Assembly: GCA_015064725.1 (NCBI GenBank)
Contig: SVRQ01000007.1
Coordinates: forward strand, 19,460 to 83,459
Reading direction: 5' to 3'
From: Oscillospiraceae bacterium
GTDB taxonomy: Bacteria > Bacillota > Clostridia > Oscillospirales > CAG-272
Length of the DNA stretch: 64,000 bases
Part shown: positions 17,042 through 24,868 of the stretch, one piece after another
Numbering within the stretch: the first letter of the stretch is position 1
How the letters are laid out: every line of letters starts with the position of its first letter
Made by a program: the position numbers and the translations under genes
The notes under the pieces: model-generated
The model's input: only the letters and a program-made list of their open reading frames with translations
Told to the model about the DNA's origin: nothing
Databases searched by the model: none

Positions 17042-17377
17042 ATGGGAAAAGGAAAAGTTATAGCTGGCTTTGTTATGGGTATTGTAGGCATCGTAATGGG
17101 ATGTATGGGCACGCTCTTCTCTATACTCGGACTTCCCGTAGCTGTGATCGGTCTTGTCCTTTCCGTTAACGGCGGAAAGCAACAGCGCGCAGCGGGAATA
17201 AAATCCGGTCTTGCAACAGCCGGTCTTGTGCTCGGCATAATAGCCGTGGTGTTTACCGGTATCACGTTCTTCACGTGTGGCATTTGCACACTTTGCGTTA
17301 TAGGCTCCGCGGCTTCCGCCTCTGCTATGGGTTGGGAAGAAATAATGGAAGAGCTTATGGAAAGTATGTTCTTTTAA
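17042..17377 (+). CDS. Small membrane protein, DUF4190-like, paralog 2
   Basis: A 111-residue homolog of its neighbours. It begins MGKGKVIAGFVMGIVGIVMG, nearly the same as paralog 3. It has the conserved GGKQ loop and second helix (LATAGLVLGIIAVVFTGITF) followed by TCGICTLC. The acidic C-terminal tail (EEIMEELMESMFF) is unique to this copy. It starts 41 bases after paralog 1 with its own AAAGGAA site. Either local duplication or repeated use of a short family may explain the cluster. Confidence 0.82.
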   Translation: MGKGKVIAGFVMGIVGIVMGCMGTLFSILGLPVAVIGLVLSVNGGKQQRAAGIKSGLATAGLVLGIIAVVFTGITFFTCGICTLCVIGSAASASAMGWEEIMEELMESMFF

Positions 17378-17434
17378 TACTGTACAAACGCCTATTGGCT
17401 TTGTAATATAATTTTTTGAAAGGAGATATTAAAA

Positions 17435-17728
17435 ATGGGAAAAGGTAAGATCATTGCCGGCTTCGTTATGGGTATCGTCGGCATAGTTTTCGGATTTCTT
17501 AACGGCTGGTTCTCCGTATTCGGTCTTCCCGTTGCTATCGTAGGTCTTGTTCTCTCCGTAGCGGGCGGCAAGCAGGCTCGCGCGGCAGGTCAGAAATCCG
17601 GTCTTGCAACGGCAGGCCTTGTGCTCGGCATCATTGCTGTTGTATTCACGGCTATCACATTCTTTACTTGCGGCATCTGCATCCTCTGCACAGCAGGTAC
17701 AGTTGGTTCTCTCGGCAGTCTTGTATAA
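17435..17728 (+). CDS. Small membrane protein, DUF4190-like, paralog 3
   Basis: A 97-residue protein, close to paralog 2 over its whole length up to the TCGIC segment, with a short Gly/Ser tail. GAAAGGAGAT precedes the ATG. The upstream gap repeats the 'CTTTGTAATATA' sequence also found before paralog 1, so the duplicated unit included part of the untranslated region. It ends 9 bases before the Lgt-like gene, which is probably in the same operon. Confidence 0.82.
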   Translation: MGKGKIIAGFVMGIVGIVFGFLNGWFSVFGLPVAIVGLVLSVAGGKQARAAGQKSGLATAGLVLGIIAVVFTAITFFTCGICILCTAGTVGSLGSLV

Positions 17729-17737
17729 TATTTTTCT

Positions 17738-18505
17738 ATGAATAATATTATAAATATTTTCGGCAAGGAAATTCCTCTTTATGGTCTGCTCTTTTTTGCG
17801 GGCATAATACTTGCTTCGTGTGCGGCACTTCCGCTTGCGAAGAAAAGAGGATTCGATCTTTACGATATTGCCGCATCTGCGGCATATGCGATGATAGGCG
17901 CGATAGTGGGGGCAAAGCTTTTATTTATAGTTGTTTCCATAAAAGAAATAATCGAGCTTGAGCTTTCGCTTTTGGCTATAATAAAAGGCGGCTTTGTTTT
18001 CTACGGCGGGCTTATCGGCGGTGCTATAGGTATTTTGATATACATAAAACAATACCGATTAGACCCGAGCGTATTCGATATTTATGCGGCTGTTTTGCCG
18101 CTGGGACACGCGCTCGGTCGGGTAGGGTGTTTTTTTGCGGGATGTTGCTACGGTATTCCACACGATGGTTTTGCGAGTGTTGTTTATACAAGTACAATGG
18201 GACTTACTCCGCTTAACGAGCCCTTGCTCGCAATACAGCTAATAGAGGCGGCTTGTCTGCTACTTCTGTTTGCGGTGCAAATATTGGTCTTTTGCCTTTC
18301 GAAAAGGGATGCGAAGGGCTTACAGACATCTCTTTATCTTTGCATATATCCTGTTATGCGATTTGTGTTGGAATTTTTCAGGGGTGACCGCGAAAGAGGC
18401 ATACTTCTCGGACTTTCCACTGCACAGTGGGTCAGCATAGCGATATTTGCATTAACGTGGATATTTATTATCCGAAAAAAGATAAAGGAAACAAACTCCA
18501 TATAA
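17738..18505 (+). CDS. Prolipoprotein diacylglyceryl transferase-like protein (Lgt family, non-canonical)
   Basis: A 255-residue protein with about seven membrane helices and the Lgt core: GGFVFYGGLIGG near residues 84-95, the DxxAxxLPLGHALGRVGC stretch with Arg128, and MRFVLEFFRGD near the C-terminus. Standard Lgt joins phosphatidylglycerol diacylglycerol to the lipobox Cys. Here several usual active-region residues differ: the His of the 'HGG' motif is Tyr89, and the N-F-x-N-G-E stretch reads CFFAGCC. It could be a divergent Lgt or an Lgt-like enzyme with another acceptor. No clear Shine-Dalgarno site precedes the ATG, so the start is uncertain. It is the last gene of the tandem membrane-protein operon. 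Confidence 0.8.
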   Translation: MNNIINIFGKEIPLYGLLFFAGIILASCAALPLAKKRGFDLYDIAASAAYAMIGAIVGAKLLFIVVSIKEIIELELSLLAIIKGGFVFYGGLIGGAIGILIYIKQYRLDPSVFDIYAAVLPLGHALGRVGCFFAGCCYGIPHDGFASVVYTSTMGLTPLNEPLLAIQLIEAACLLLLFAVQILVFCLSKRDAKGLQTSLYLCIYPVMRFVLEFFRGDRERGILLGLSTAQWVSIAIFALTWIFIIRKKIKETNSI

Positions 18506-18547
18506 AATAAAAATACAGCCGTTTTTCCTGTGCGGCTGTATTTTTAT
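18489..18547 (+). repeat. 59 bp direct repeat with terminator, copy 1
   Basis: Covers the last codons of the Lgt-like gene and a terminator (AATACAGCCG, loop, CGGCTGTATT, then T). It matches 20107-20165 at 57 of 59 positions. The WG-repeat lipoprotein gene lies between the copies. Confidence 0.9.
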
Positions 18548-18577
18548 CACTTAACTTGAATATTGAGGAGATTTTTT

Positions 18578-20065
18578 ATGAAAAGAATATTAGCATTTTT
18601 ATTGATTCTTGCGATGCTTTTTGGAAGCGTATGCACGCTTGCTTCCTGCGGCGATGGCAATGTAAATGACAAAACAAACGTTGAAGGTAATGATAAAGAA
18701 ACATCCAAGGACAAGAACAAAGGAAACAACAAAAAAGAAAACAAGTATGCTAACATTAAAATTATTGTTGGTGCATATGATGACGTTTACGTTTATCAGA
18801 ATTATAATGGGAAATACGGTCTTTTAAGTCCTGATGGAGAGATCATATACGATGGATTTTATTTGTACCAAACATTCAGCGAGAATAGCAATTACATATC
18901 GTGCCATAACGGCAGCAGCACTATGAATGTTAAAGTTTCCTCAATTTTGGACAAAAACGGAAAAACCGTGCTGGAAGTGGGCGAAGATAACATTGAATTT
19001 ATCAGCGAGATCACTCAGGGAAGAATATTGGCATACAAGATGACGGATGAACGCCCTTCCGGAAAAACATACGATCTGATATGTTATTCCGCAAAGGATA
19101 TGTCGGAGGTTTTCAGAATAAAAGGACGTACATCAATCGGCTACTATGATGATTTTGACGGATATGGATATCTTTGCGTTGATGATTATTATGATATAGA
19201 GTCAGTAAGTTACTCAAAAGATGATATGTATATTGATATCAACGGAAATAAGTATAGACATTATCGTTATCAGAATGGAATTTATGTTGCGGAAAAATTC
19301 GGAAAACAATTTTCGGAATTACCTGCGGTACCTGGAATTGAAGAAACGATAGATAGCTATGCTTGGCTCAAATTGGCTGAATCATACAGCGAATATAAAA
19401 ATTCGCCTTATAATACACGAGAATATGCGGTTGGAGCAACAAAAAATACCCTCGGTCAAATAGCAACGCTTTATATGAAAAACACCGCGGAATGGTGTGC
19501 CACAATGGATAAAAACGGAAAGATACTTATGGAACCGACGAAAGATATTATGCTTAAATATGAGTATAATAATTGGGGTACGGTTACTAAATGTTTTACT
19601 TTTTCAAATGACCTTTGCTGTGCTTATCAGCCGTCCAGCGGTTTATGGGGCTATGTAGATCCTTACGGAACTTGGAAAATCAAACCTCAGTATAATAAGG
19701 TAACTACGTTTTCGTATGACGGTCTTGCCGTTGTTGACGATCTTATTGTTATCAATACCAAAGGAAAAGTCGTTTTGGATATATCCGATACTGGAGATAT
19801 ATATCCTTTGGAAGGAAAGTATAAGCGTTCGGGAGCGTATTCTTCGCTTTATCTCACTTTTTCAAAAGATGGAACCGTTGTTTCCACCGAAAGCGGTTAT
19901 GGTTATACTTCTAATAAGACCGGAAGCTATGAACTTCACGGAGATTCTTTGATAATAGACGATTTTGGATACACCGCTGTATTGAGCGAGGGAACGCACA
20001 CGTTTGAGAAAAGTGGGGACAATATCTATATTGATGGAAACTTGTGGGTACGTGTTGAGGATTAA
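18578..20065 (+). CDS. WG-repeat lipoprotein
   Basis: A 495-residue protein. The signal peptide ends in TLASC, a lipobox, and is followed by a low-complexity linker rich in Asn, Asp and Lys. WG-type beta repeats occur at the start (YNGKYGLLSPDGEIIYDGF) and in the middle (GLWGYVDPYGTWKIKPQY). The C-terminal ~90 residues look like a small lipocalin-like beta domain (TGSYELHGDSLIIDDFG). It would be anchored outside the membrane; the role is unknown. GAGGAG gives ATG at 18578. The gene is AT-richer than its neighbours and sits between two 59 bp direct repeats, so it may be a later insertion. Confidence 0.85.
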   Translation: MKRILAFLLILAMLFGSVCTLASCGDGNVNDKTNVEGNDKETSKDKNKGNNKKENKYANIKIIVGAYDDVYVYQNYNGKYGLLSPDGEIIYDGFYLYQTFSENSNYISCHNGSSTMNVKVSSILDKNGKTVLEVGEDNIEFISEITQGRILAYKMTDERPSGKTYDLICYSAKDMSEVFRIKGRTSIGYYDDFDGYGYLCVDDYYDIESVSYSKDDMYIDINGNKYRHYRYQNGIYVAEKFGKQFSELPAVPGIEETIDSYAWLKLAESYSEYKNSPYNTREYAVGATKNTLGQIATLYMKNTAEWCATMDKNGKILMEPTKDIMLKYEYNNWGTVTKCFTFSNDLCCAYQPSSGLWGYVDPYGTWKIKPQYNKVTTFSYDGLAVVDDLIVINTKGKVVLDISDTGDIYPLEGKYKRSGAYSSLYLTFSKDGTVVSTESGYGYTSNKTGSYELHGDSLIIDDFGYTAVLSEGTHTFEKSGDNIYIDGNLWVRVED

Positions 20066-20106
20066 ATCTTATTTCTGATATGATTTAAAGTTTATGATTT
20101 CGAGCA

Positions 20107-20165
20107 AAACAGACTCCATATAAAATAAAAATACAGCCGTTTTTCCTGTACGGCTGTATTTTTAT
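20107..20165 (+). repeat. 59 bp direct repeat with terminator, copy 2
   Basis: Near-identical to 18489-18547, including the remnant of the Lgt-like C-terminal codons (ACTCCATATAAAAT) and the terminator. It now serves as terminator of the lipoprotein gene. Confidence 0.9.
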
Positions 20166-20177
20166 TTGATTTTTTTC

Positions 20178-20206
20178 TTGCATATCCTTACAAAAAGTAT
20201 TATACT
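20178..20206 (+). promoter_or_regulatory. Promoter of the metF-metH operon
   Basis: TTGCAT (20178-20183), 17-base spacer, TATACT (20201-20206). The leader is only about 25 bases, leaving no room for a SAM, cobalamin or T-box element. Confidence 0.75.
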
Positions 20207-20237
20207 TGAATAAAACGAACAAAAAGGCTGTGATGAT

Positions 20238-21110
20238 ATGAAACTTACCGAAAAGCTTAAAGACGAAAGACTTTCTCTTTCTTTCGAGGTCTTTCCCCCG
20301 AAGACAGATGCAAATTTTGAAAGCGTAAGAACTGCGGTGGAGCAGATAGCAACGCTCAACCCCGCTTTTATGAGCGTTACGTACGGTGCCGGCGGCGGCA
20401 CGAGCCGCTATACGCTTGAAATAGCAAAAAATATAAAAATGAAGCACGGCGTTCCCACGCTTGCGCACCTTACCTGCGTTTCCTCCACAAGGGAAACGGT
20501 GAAGGCGAGAATTGCCGATATGAAAGAAGCGGGTATTGAAAACGTAATGGCGCTTCGCGGCGACCTCACGCCCGAAATGGAGGGCAAGGATCGCTCCGCT
20601 TGGGATTATAAGCACGCAATAGACCTTGTATATGAGCTCCGCGAAGCAGGATTTTGCATTGGCGGTGCGTGCTATCCGGAGGTCCACCCCGAAAGCGCAA
20701 ACCAAAAGGACGATATAAAGTATCTCAAAGAAAAGGTTGACGCAGGCTGCGAATTTCTTACTACGCAGATGTTTTTCGATAACAATCTGCTCTATAACTT
20801 CCTTTATAAGATAAGGGAAGCGGGCATTACCGTTCCCGTTGTTGCCGGTATTATGCCTATTACAAATGCAAATCAGGTCGAACGTGCAATAAAGCTTTCC
20901 GGCTCTTTTATGCCGCAGAGATTCAAGAGCATCGTGGATAAATTCGGTTCCGACCCTGCGGCTATGAAGCAGGCGGGAATCGCTTACGCCACGGACCAGA
21001 TAATAGACCTTTTTGCAAACAATATCACAAACGTACACGTTTACTCGATGAACAAGCCCGACGTTGCCTTCAAGGTACAGAGCAACCTTTCGGACATCCT
21101 CGGAAAATGA
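20238..21110 (+). CDS. metF: 5,10-methylenetetrahydrofolate reductase
   Basis: A 290-residue TIM-barrel flavoenzyme that reduces methylene-THF to methyl-THF, the methyl donor for MetH. Family motifs are LSFEVFPPKTD (catalytic Glu near residue 16), SVTYGAGGGTS, LAHLTCVS, NVMALRGD and 'EFLTTQMFFDNN'. Length matches the bacterial enzyme. It is the first gene of a methionine operon; its stop overlaps the start of the next gene (ATGA), so translation is coupled. The ribosome site (AAGGCTGTGATGAT) is only moderate. Confidence 0.95.
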   Translation: MKLTEKLKDERLSLSFEVFPPKTDANFESVRTAVEQIATLNPAFMSVTYGAGGGTSRYTLEIAKNIKMKHGVPTLAHLTCVSSTRETVKARIADMKEAGIENVMALRGDLTPEMEGKDRSAWDYKHAIDLVYELREAGFCIGGACYPEVHPESANQKDDIKYLKEKVDAGCEFLTTQMFFDNNLLYNFLYKIREAGITVPVVAGIMPITNANQVERAIKLSGSFMPQRFKSIVDKFGSDPAAMKQAGIAYATDQIIDLFANNITNVHVYSMNKPDVAFKVQSNLSDILGK

Positions 21111-21715
21111 GCATACCGATTTATTATAAGAGCTATTCCGCACCCGACGTAAACAAAAAAGAGTTGCAGCGTTTTGCGCTTTGCAGTGCGGAGATGGATG
21201 CGGAGTCGGAAAAGCTTATTGATAGCTGCATTTCGGAGCTTTTGCAAGAGCTTTGCTATAAGGTGTGCTACGCTTACTTCCCGATCGCGTTGGACAAAGA
21301 TGAGCTTGACCTTGGCTTTGCAAGGGTGAAGAGCTCATCTCTTGCAAAAAATCTTACGGGATGCTCCCATATAGTGCTTTTCGCCGCCACGGTCGGCGCG
21401 GGCGCGGACAGGCTTATTTCCAAATATTCGCGCATACAGCCCGCACGCTCGCACATTATGCAGGCGCTGGGCGCGGAGAGGGTGGAAAGCCTTTGCGACG
21501 TTTTCTGCGATGAGATAGGGGCACAGGCGGATAAACGCGGATATTGTGTGCGTCCTCGCTTCAGCCCGGGCTACGGAGATCTTTCTCTGGGGCTTCAAAG
21601 ACAGATATTCGCTACTCTTGACGTAACGCGAAAACTGGGCATTGCTCTTAACGAAAGCCTTCTTATGTTCCCTACGAAGTCCGTAACGGCGATTATCGGA
21701 CTTAAAAAAATCTGA
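21107..21715 (+). CDS. Stand-alone methionine synthase activation domain
   Basis: A 202-residue protein matching the reactivation (AdoMet-binding) domain normally at the C-terminus of MetH. The diagnostic stretch 'RPRFSPGYGDLSLGLQRQIF' is followed by LNESLLMFPTKSVTAIIG. In full-length MetH this domain rebinds AdoMet to remethylate cobalamin that has been oxidised. Here it is a separate gene between metF and metH, coupled to metF by ATGA and 20 bases before metH, which lacks the domain. It should act in trans with the downstream protein. Confidence 0.9.
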   Translation: MSIPIYYKSYSAPDVNKKELQRFALCSAEMDAESEKLIDSCISELLQELCYKVCYAYFPIALDKDELDLGFARVKSSSLAKNLTGCSHIVLFAATVGAGADRLISKYSRIQPARSHIMQALGAERVESLCDVFCDEIGAQADKRGYCVRPRFSPGYGDLSLGLQRQIFATLDVTRKLGIALNESLLMFPTKSVTAIIGLKKI

Positions 21716-21735
21716 TCTCTTTTTGGAGAAGTATT

Positions 21736-24147
21736 ATGAATATATCTGAATTTTTAAAAGAAAATATTTTGATGCTCGACGGCGGAATGGGCACGCTTTT
21801 ACAAAAAGCGGGGCTCGCCCCCGGGGAAGAACCCGAACGCTGGAACGTAACGCATCCCGATGTGGTGGAAACTCTCCAACGTGCGTACTTTGACGCAGGC
21901 TCAAACGTAGTAAGCGCAAACACGTTTGGCGCAAACGTGCTCAAATTTTCCCCCGAAGAGCTTGAAGAGATAGTAAAGAGTGCCATAGGGATAGCAAGAC
22001 GCGCCTCTTGGAGCTCCTGCGGAAAGCAGGAGAAGTTTGTGGCACTTGATATAGGACCCACGGGTAAGCTTCTTAAACCTTACGGGGATTTTGAGTTCGA
22101 GGATGCCGTTTCCGTTTTTGCCGAAACGGTCAAGCTTGGCGAAAAGTACGGTGCAGACCTTATCTTTATTGAAACGATGAACGACAGTTACGAAACAAAA
22201 GCGGCTCTTCTTGCGGCGAAAGAAAACAGCACTCTTCCCGTATTCGTTTCCAACGCTTACGGCGAGGATGGCAAGCTTATGACGGGTGCCTCTCCCGCCG
22301 CTATGGTCGCTCTTGCGGAAGGACTTGGCGCTTCTGCAGTGGGTGCAAACTGCTCTCTGGGTCCGCGCGCGCTTCGCGGGGTCGTGGATGAGCTTCTTTC
22401 CTGCGCTTCCGTTCCCGTTATCCTCAAGCCCAATGCGGGGCTTCCCAAAAGCGACGGCGAGAATACGTTTTACGACGTTTCCGCATATGATTTTGCCGAA
22501 GAAGTTGCACGAGACGTTCGTGCAGGTGTGCGCGTTGTGGGCGGATGCTGCGGAACTACGCCGGAATATATTGAGGCACTTGCAGAGCAGATAAAAAACA
22601 TCGCTCCCGTTCCCGTAACGGAAAAGAACATAACCTGTGTTTCTTCATATACCCACGCGGTAAGCTTCGGGGAAGATCCCGTGCTTATCGGCGAGCGCAT
22701 CAATCCCACGGGAAAGAAAAGATTTAAGCAGGCTCTTTGCGAAAACGATATAGATTACATCCTCGGAGAGGGAATTTCCCAGGAGGAAAAGGGTGCACAT
22801 ATTCTCGACGTGAACGTGGGCCTTCCCGAAATCGATGAAAAAGAAATGATGTGCCGCGTTGTGCGCGAGCTTCAGGCGGTAACTGACTTGCCGCTTCAGA
22901 TAGACACCGCTGATCCTGCGGCAATGGAGGCGGCTTTGCGCATTTACAACGGCAAGGCTATGATAAACTCCGTAAACGGCAAAGAGGAAAGTATGCGTGC
23001 CGTTTTCCCGCTTGTGAAAAAATACGGCGGCGTTGTGGTCGCGCTCACGCTTGACGAGCGCGGAATCCCCGAAACGGCAGAAGAGAGAATAGAGATAGCG
23101 GAGAAGATCCTTCGTACAGCCGCTGAATACGGTATAAATAAAAAGGACATCGTTTTCGACACTCTTGCTATGACAATAAGCGCGGACAATAAAGCGGCGC
23201 TTGCAACGCTTCGCTCGCTTTCTTATATCAAAAATACGCTCGGATGCCACACTTCTCTCGGTGTTTCCAATATTTCGTTCGGACTTCCCGTGCGCGAAGC
23301 GGTGAACAGCACTTTCTTTGCGCTTGCGCTTGAAAACGGACTTTCCGCGGCGATAATGAACCCGTATTCCACAGATATGATGAAGACGTACCACACGTTC
23401 CGCGCGCTCCACGGCTTGGACGAAAACTGCGCGGAATATATAAACTTCGCACAGGGCTTGCCCACTCAAACGGCGCAAAGCACAGTAAGTGTGCCTTCTA
23501 AGAGCGTGGACAGCGGAAAGACGGCGCTCCAGGATGCCATTGTAAAGGGCTTGCGAGAAAAAGCGGGGGCGCTTACAAAGCAGATGCTTGAAACTGTTCC
23601 TGCGCTCGATATTGTAAACGTAGAGATCATTCCTGCGCTCGATATCGTAGGCAAAGGCTTTGAAGCAAAGACTGTGTATCTGCCACAGCTTCTTATAAGC
23701 GCGGAGGCTGCAAAAGCGGCATTTGAAGAAATAAAAGCCTTTTGCTCATCTTCCGACGGGCAGATGAGCAAAAAATGCGATTTTGTTCTTGCCACGGTTC
23801 ACGGCGACGTTCACGATATCGGCAAGAACATAGTGAAGCTTTTGCTTGAAAATTACGGCTTTAACGTAACCGACCTTGGAAAAGACGTTCCTGCAGAGGA
23901 TATCGTAAAAGCCGTGGAACTGCTTCACGCGCCTCTTGTTGGTCTGAGCGCACTTATGACGACGACGGTACCAGCAATGGAGGAAACGATAAAGCTTCTC
24001 CGCACGCGCGCGCCTTGGTGCAAGGTCATTGTCGGCGGTGCGGTGTTGACGCAGGAATACGCGGACCGCATCGGTGCGGATAAATATGCGGCAGAAGCGC
24101 TTGATACGGTAAGGTATGCCGAAAGCGTTTATAAGGAACTTTTATGA
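21736..24147 (+). CDS. metH: Cobalamin-dependent methionine synthase, without activation domain
   Basis: An 803-residue protein transferring the methyl of methyl-THF to homocysteine through cobalamin. The homocysteine/zinc domain (about 1-285) starts LMLDGGMGTLLQKAG and has zinc cysteines in GANCSLGP and VVGGCCGTTPEY. The pterin domain (about 310-565) begins LIGERINPTGKK. The helical cap precedes the B12 domain (about 670-803), whose GDVHDIGKN carries the DxHxxG base-off motif. The usual ~1200-residue enzyme also has an activation domain, which is supplied by the separate gene upstream. The stop overlaps the next ATG by 4 bases. Confidence 0.95.
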   Translation: MNISEFLKENILMLDGGMGTLLQKAGLAPGEEPERWNVTHPDVVETLQRAYFDAGSNVVSANTFGANVLKFSPEELEEIVKSAIGIARRASWSSCGKQEKFVALDIGPTGKLLKPYGDFEFEDAVSVFAETVKLGEKYGADLIFIETMNDSYETKAALLAAKENSTLPVFVSNAYGEDGKLMTGASPAAMVALAEGLGASAVGANCSLGPRALRGVVDELLSCASVPVILKPNAGLPKSDGENTFYDVSAYDFAEEVARDVRAGVRVVGGCCGTTPEYIEALAEQIKNIAPVPVTEKNITCVSSYTHAVSFGEDPVLIGERINPTGKKRFKQALCENDIDYILGEGISQEEKGAHILDVNVGLPEIDEKEMMCRVVRELQAVTDLPLQIDTADPAAMEAALRIYNGKAMINSVNGKEESMRAVFPLVKKYGGVVVALTLDERGIPETAEERIEIAEKILRTAAEYGINKKDIVFDTLAMTISADNKAALATLRSLSYIKNTLGCHTSLGVSNISFGLPVREAVNSTFFALALENGLSAAIMNPYSTDMMKTYHTFRALHGLDENCAEYINFAQGLPTQTAQSTVSVPSKSVDSGKTALQDAIVKGLREKAGALTKQMLETVPALDIVNVEIIPALDIVGKGFEAKTVYLPQLLISAEAAKAAFEEIKAFCSSSDGQMSKKCDFVLATVHGDVHDIGKNIVKLLLENYGFNVTDLGKDVPAEDIVKAVELLHAPLVGLSALMTTTVPAMEETIKLLRTRAPWCKVIVGGAVLTQEYADRIGADKYAAEALDTVRYAESVYKELL

Positions 24148-24671
24148 AAAAAATATTGATCGTTTCTTTTGGAAATACGGGAAATGAAGCGGAGGCGCTT
24201 CGCCAAGTCCTTGAATCGTTCGGCGCATTTGTTGCGACGAAATACATCGGCAGACCCAATGATTTTGCCGATGTACTTTCGGGAAAGCTTCCGATAGATG
24301 CGGATGCTTTGATATTCTCCTGCCACGGCGACGAGGGCGCTTTTGTGATGCCCGTGCTGGGTGAGAGCGTTTATTTTGACGGGGAAGTGAGAACAAATTT
24401 TTCCTCACGCGAAATAAAAGAGTATCTGAAACTTGAAAACAAGCTTATTTTAAGCTTGGGATGCACGACGGGATGCCGTGAAATGAGGGAAGTATTTGCA
24501 AAAAACAACACGTATATCGCACCGCGCGATTACGTTGATGGTCGCTCTGCGCTGTTTTTTGCTGTCAAATTCTTTTATGAGATGTTTCAAAACGAGCGTT
24601 CTGTGCAAGAATCGTTTGATCTTGCAAAGCAGACGGACGCGGAAACAGGCTTGTTTGAAATTGGAGAATAG
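24144..24671 (+). CDS. Unknown protein with caspase/CHAT-like His-Cys pattern, coupled to metH
   Basis: A 175-residue soluble protein. A first strand (KKILIVSFGNTGNEAEALRQ) looks like a Rossmann-type alpha/beta fold. Then hydrophobic strand-His-Gly occurs at ALIFSCHGDEG (His61) and strand-Cys at LILSLGCTTGCRE (Cys107). A His-Gly and a Cys, each at the end of a beta-strand and about 46 residues apart, is the arrangement of caspase-like clan CD peptidases, including CHAT domains. The ATGA overlap with metH shows co-translation. I do not recognise the family; a non-peptidase role in methionine or cobalamin metabolism is equally possible. The stop is 1 base from an inverted-repeat element. Confidence 0.6.
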   Translation: MKKILIVSFGNTGNEAEALRQVLESFGAFVATKYIGRPNDFADVLSGKLPIDADALIFSCHGDEGAFVMPVLGESVYFDGEVRTNFSSREIKEYLKLENKLILSLGCTTGCREMREVFAKNNTYIAPRDYVDGRSALFFAVKFFYEMFQNERSVQESFDLAKQTDAETGLFEIGE

Positions 24672-24672
24672 T

Positions 24673-24863
24673 AAAAACCGAGGAATTTCCTCAATGTTAT
24701 TAAGTTGAGAAAAAGAAAAGGCTCTCCCTTTGGGAGAGCTCCCGACGTAGGCGGGTGAGAGGGCAATGTTCATACGGAAACTGCCCTCTCCGTCACGCTT
24801 CTCGTGCCGCCTCCCCCGGAGGGTTGGCTTAACTTAGTGATATTGGGAATTTCCTCGGTTTTT
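24673..24863. repeat. Inverted-repeat-ended element, family B
   Basis: A 191 bp element with ~33 bp imperfect terminal inverted repeats. Both ends, read inward, start AAAAACCGAGGAA (13 identical bases) and end AAGTT. The interior has a strong hairpin GCTCTCCC-TTT-GGGAGAGC and a GC-rich imperfect stem. No open frame of note. It exactly fills the gap between two convergent genes. Sequence unrelated to family A, but the same size class and location type. Confidence 0.75.
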
Positions 24864-24868
24864 GCTTT

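Noticed and set aside
20085..21143. A 352-codon minus-strand frame across metF
   Set aside because: metF motifs are complete on the plus strand. The antisense product has no ribosome site and no family motif.
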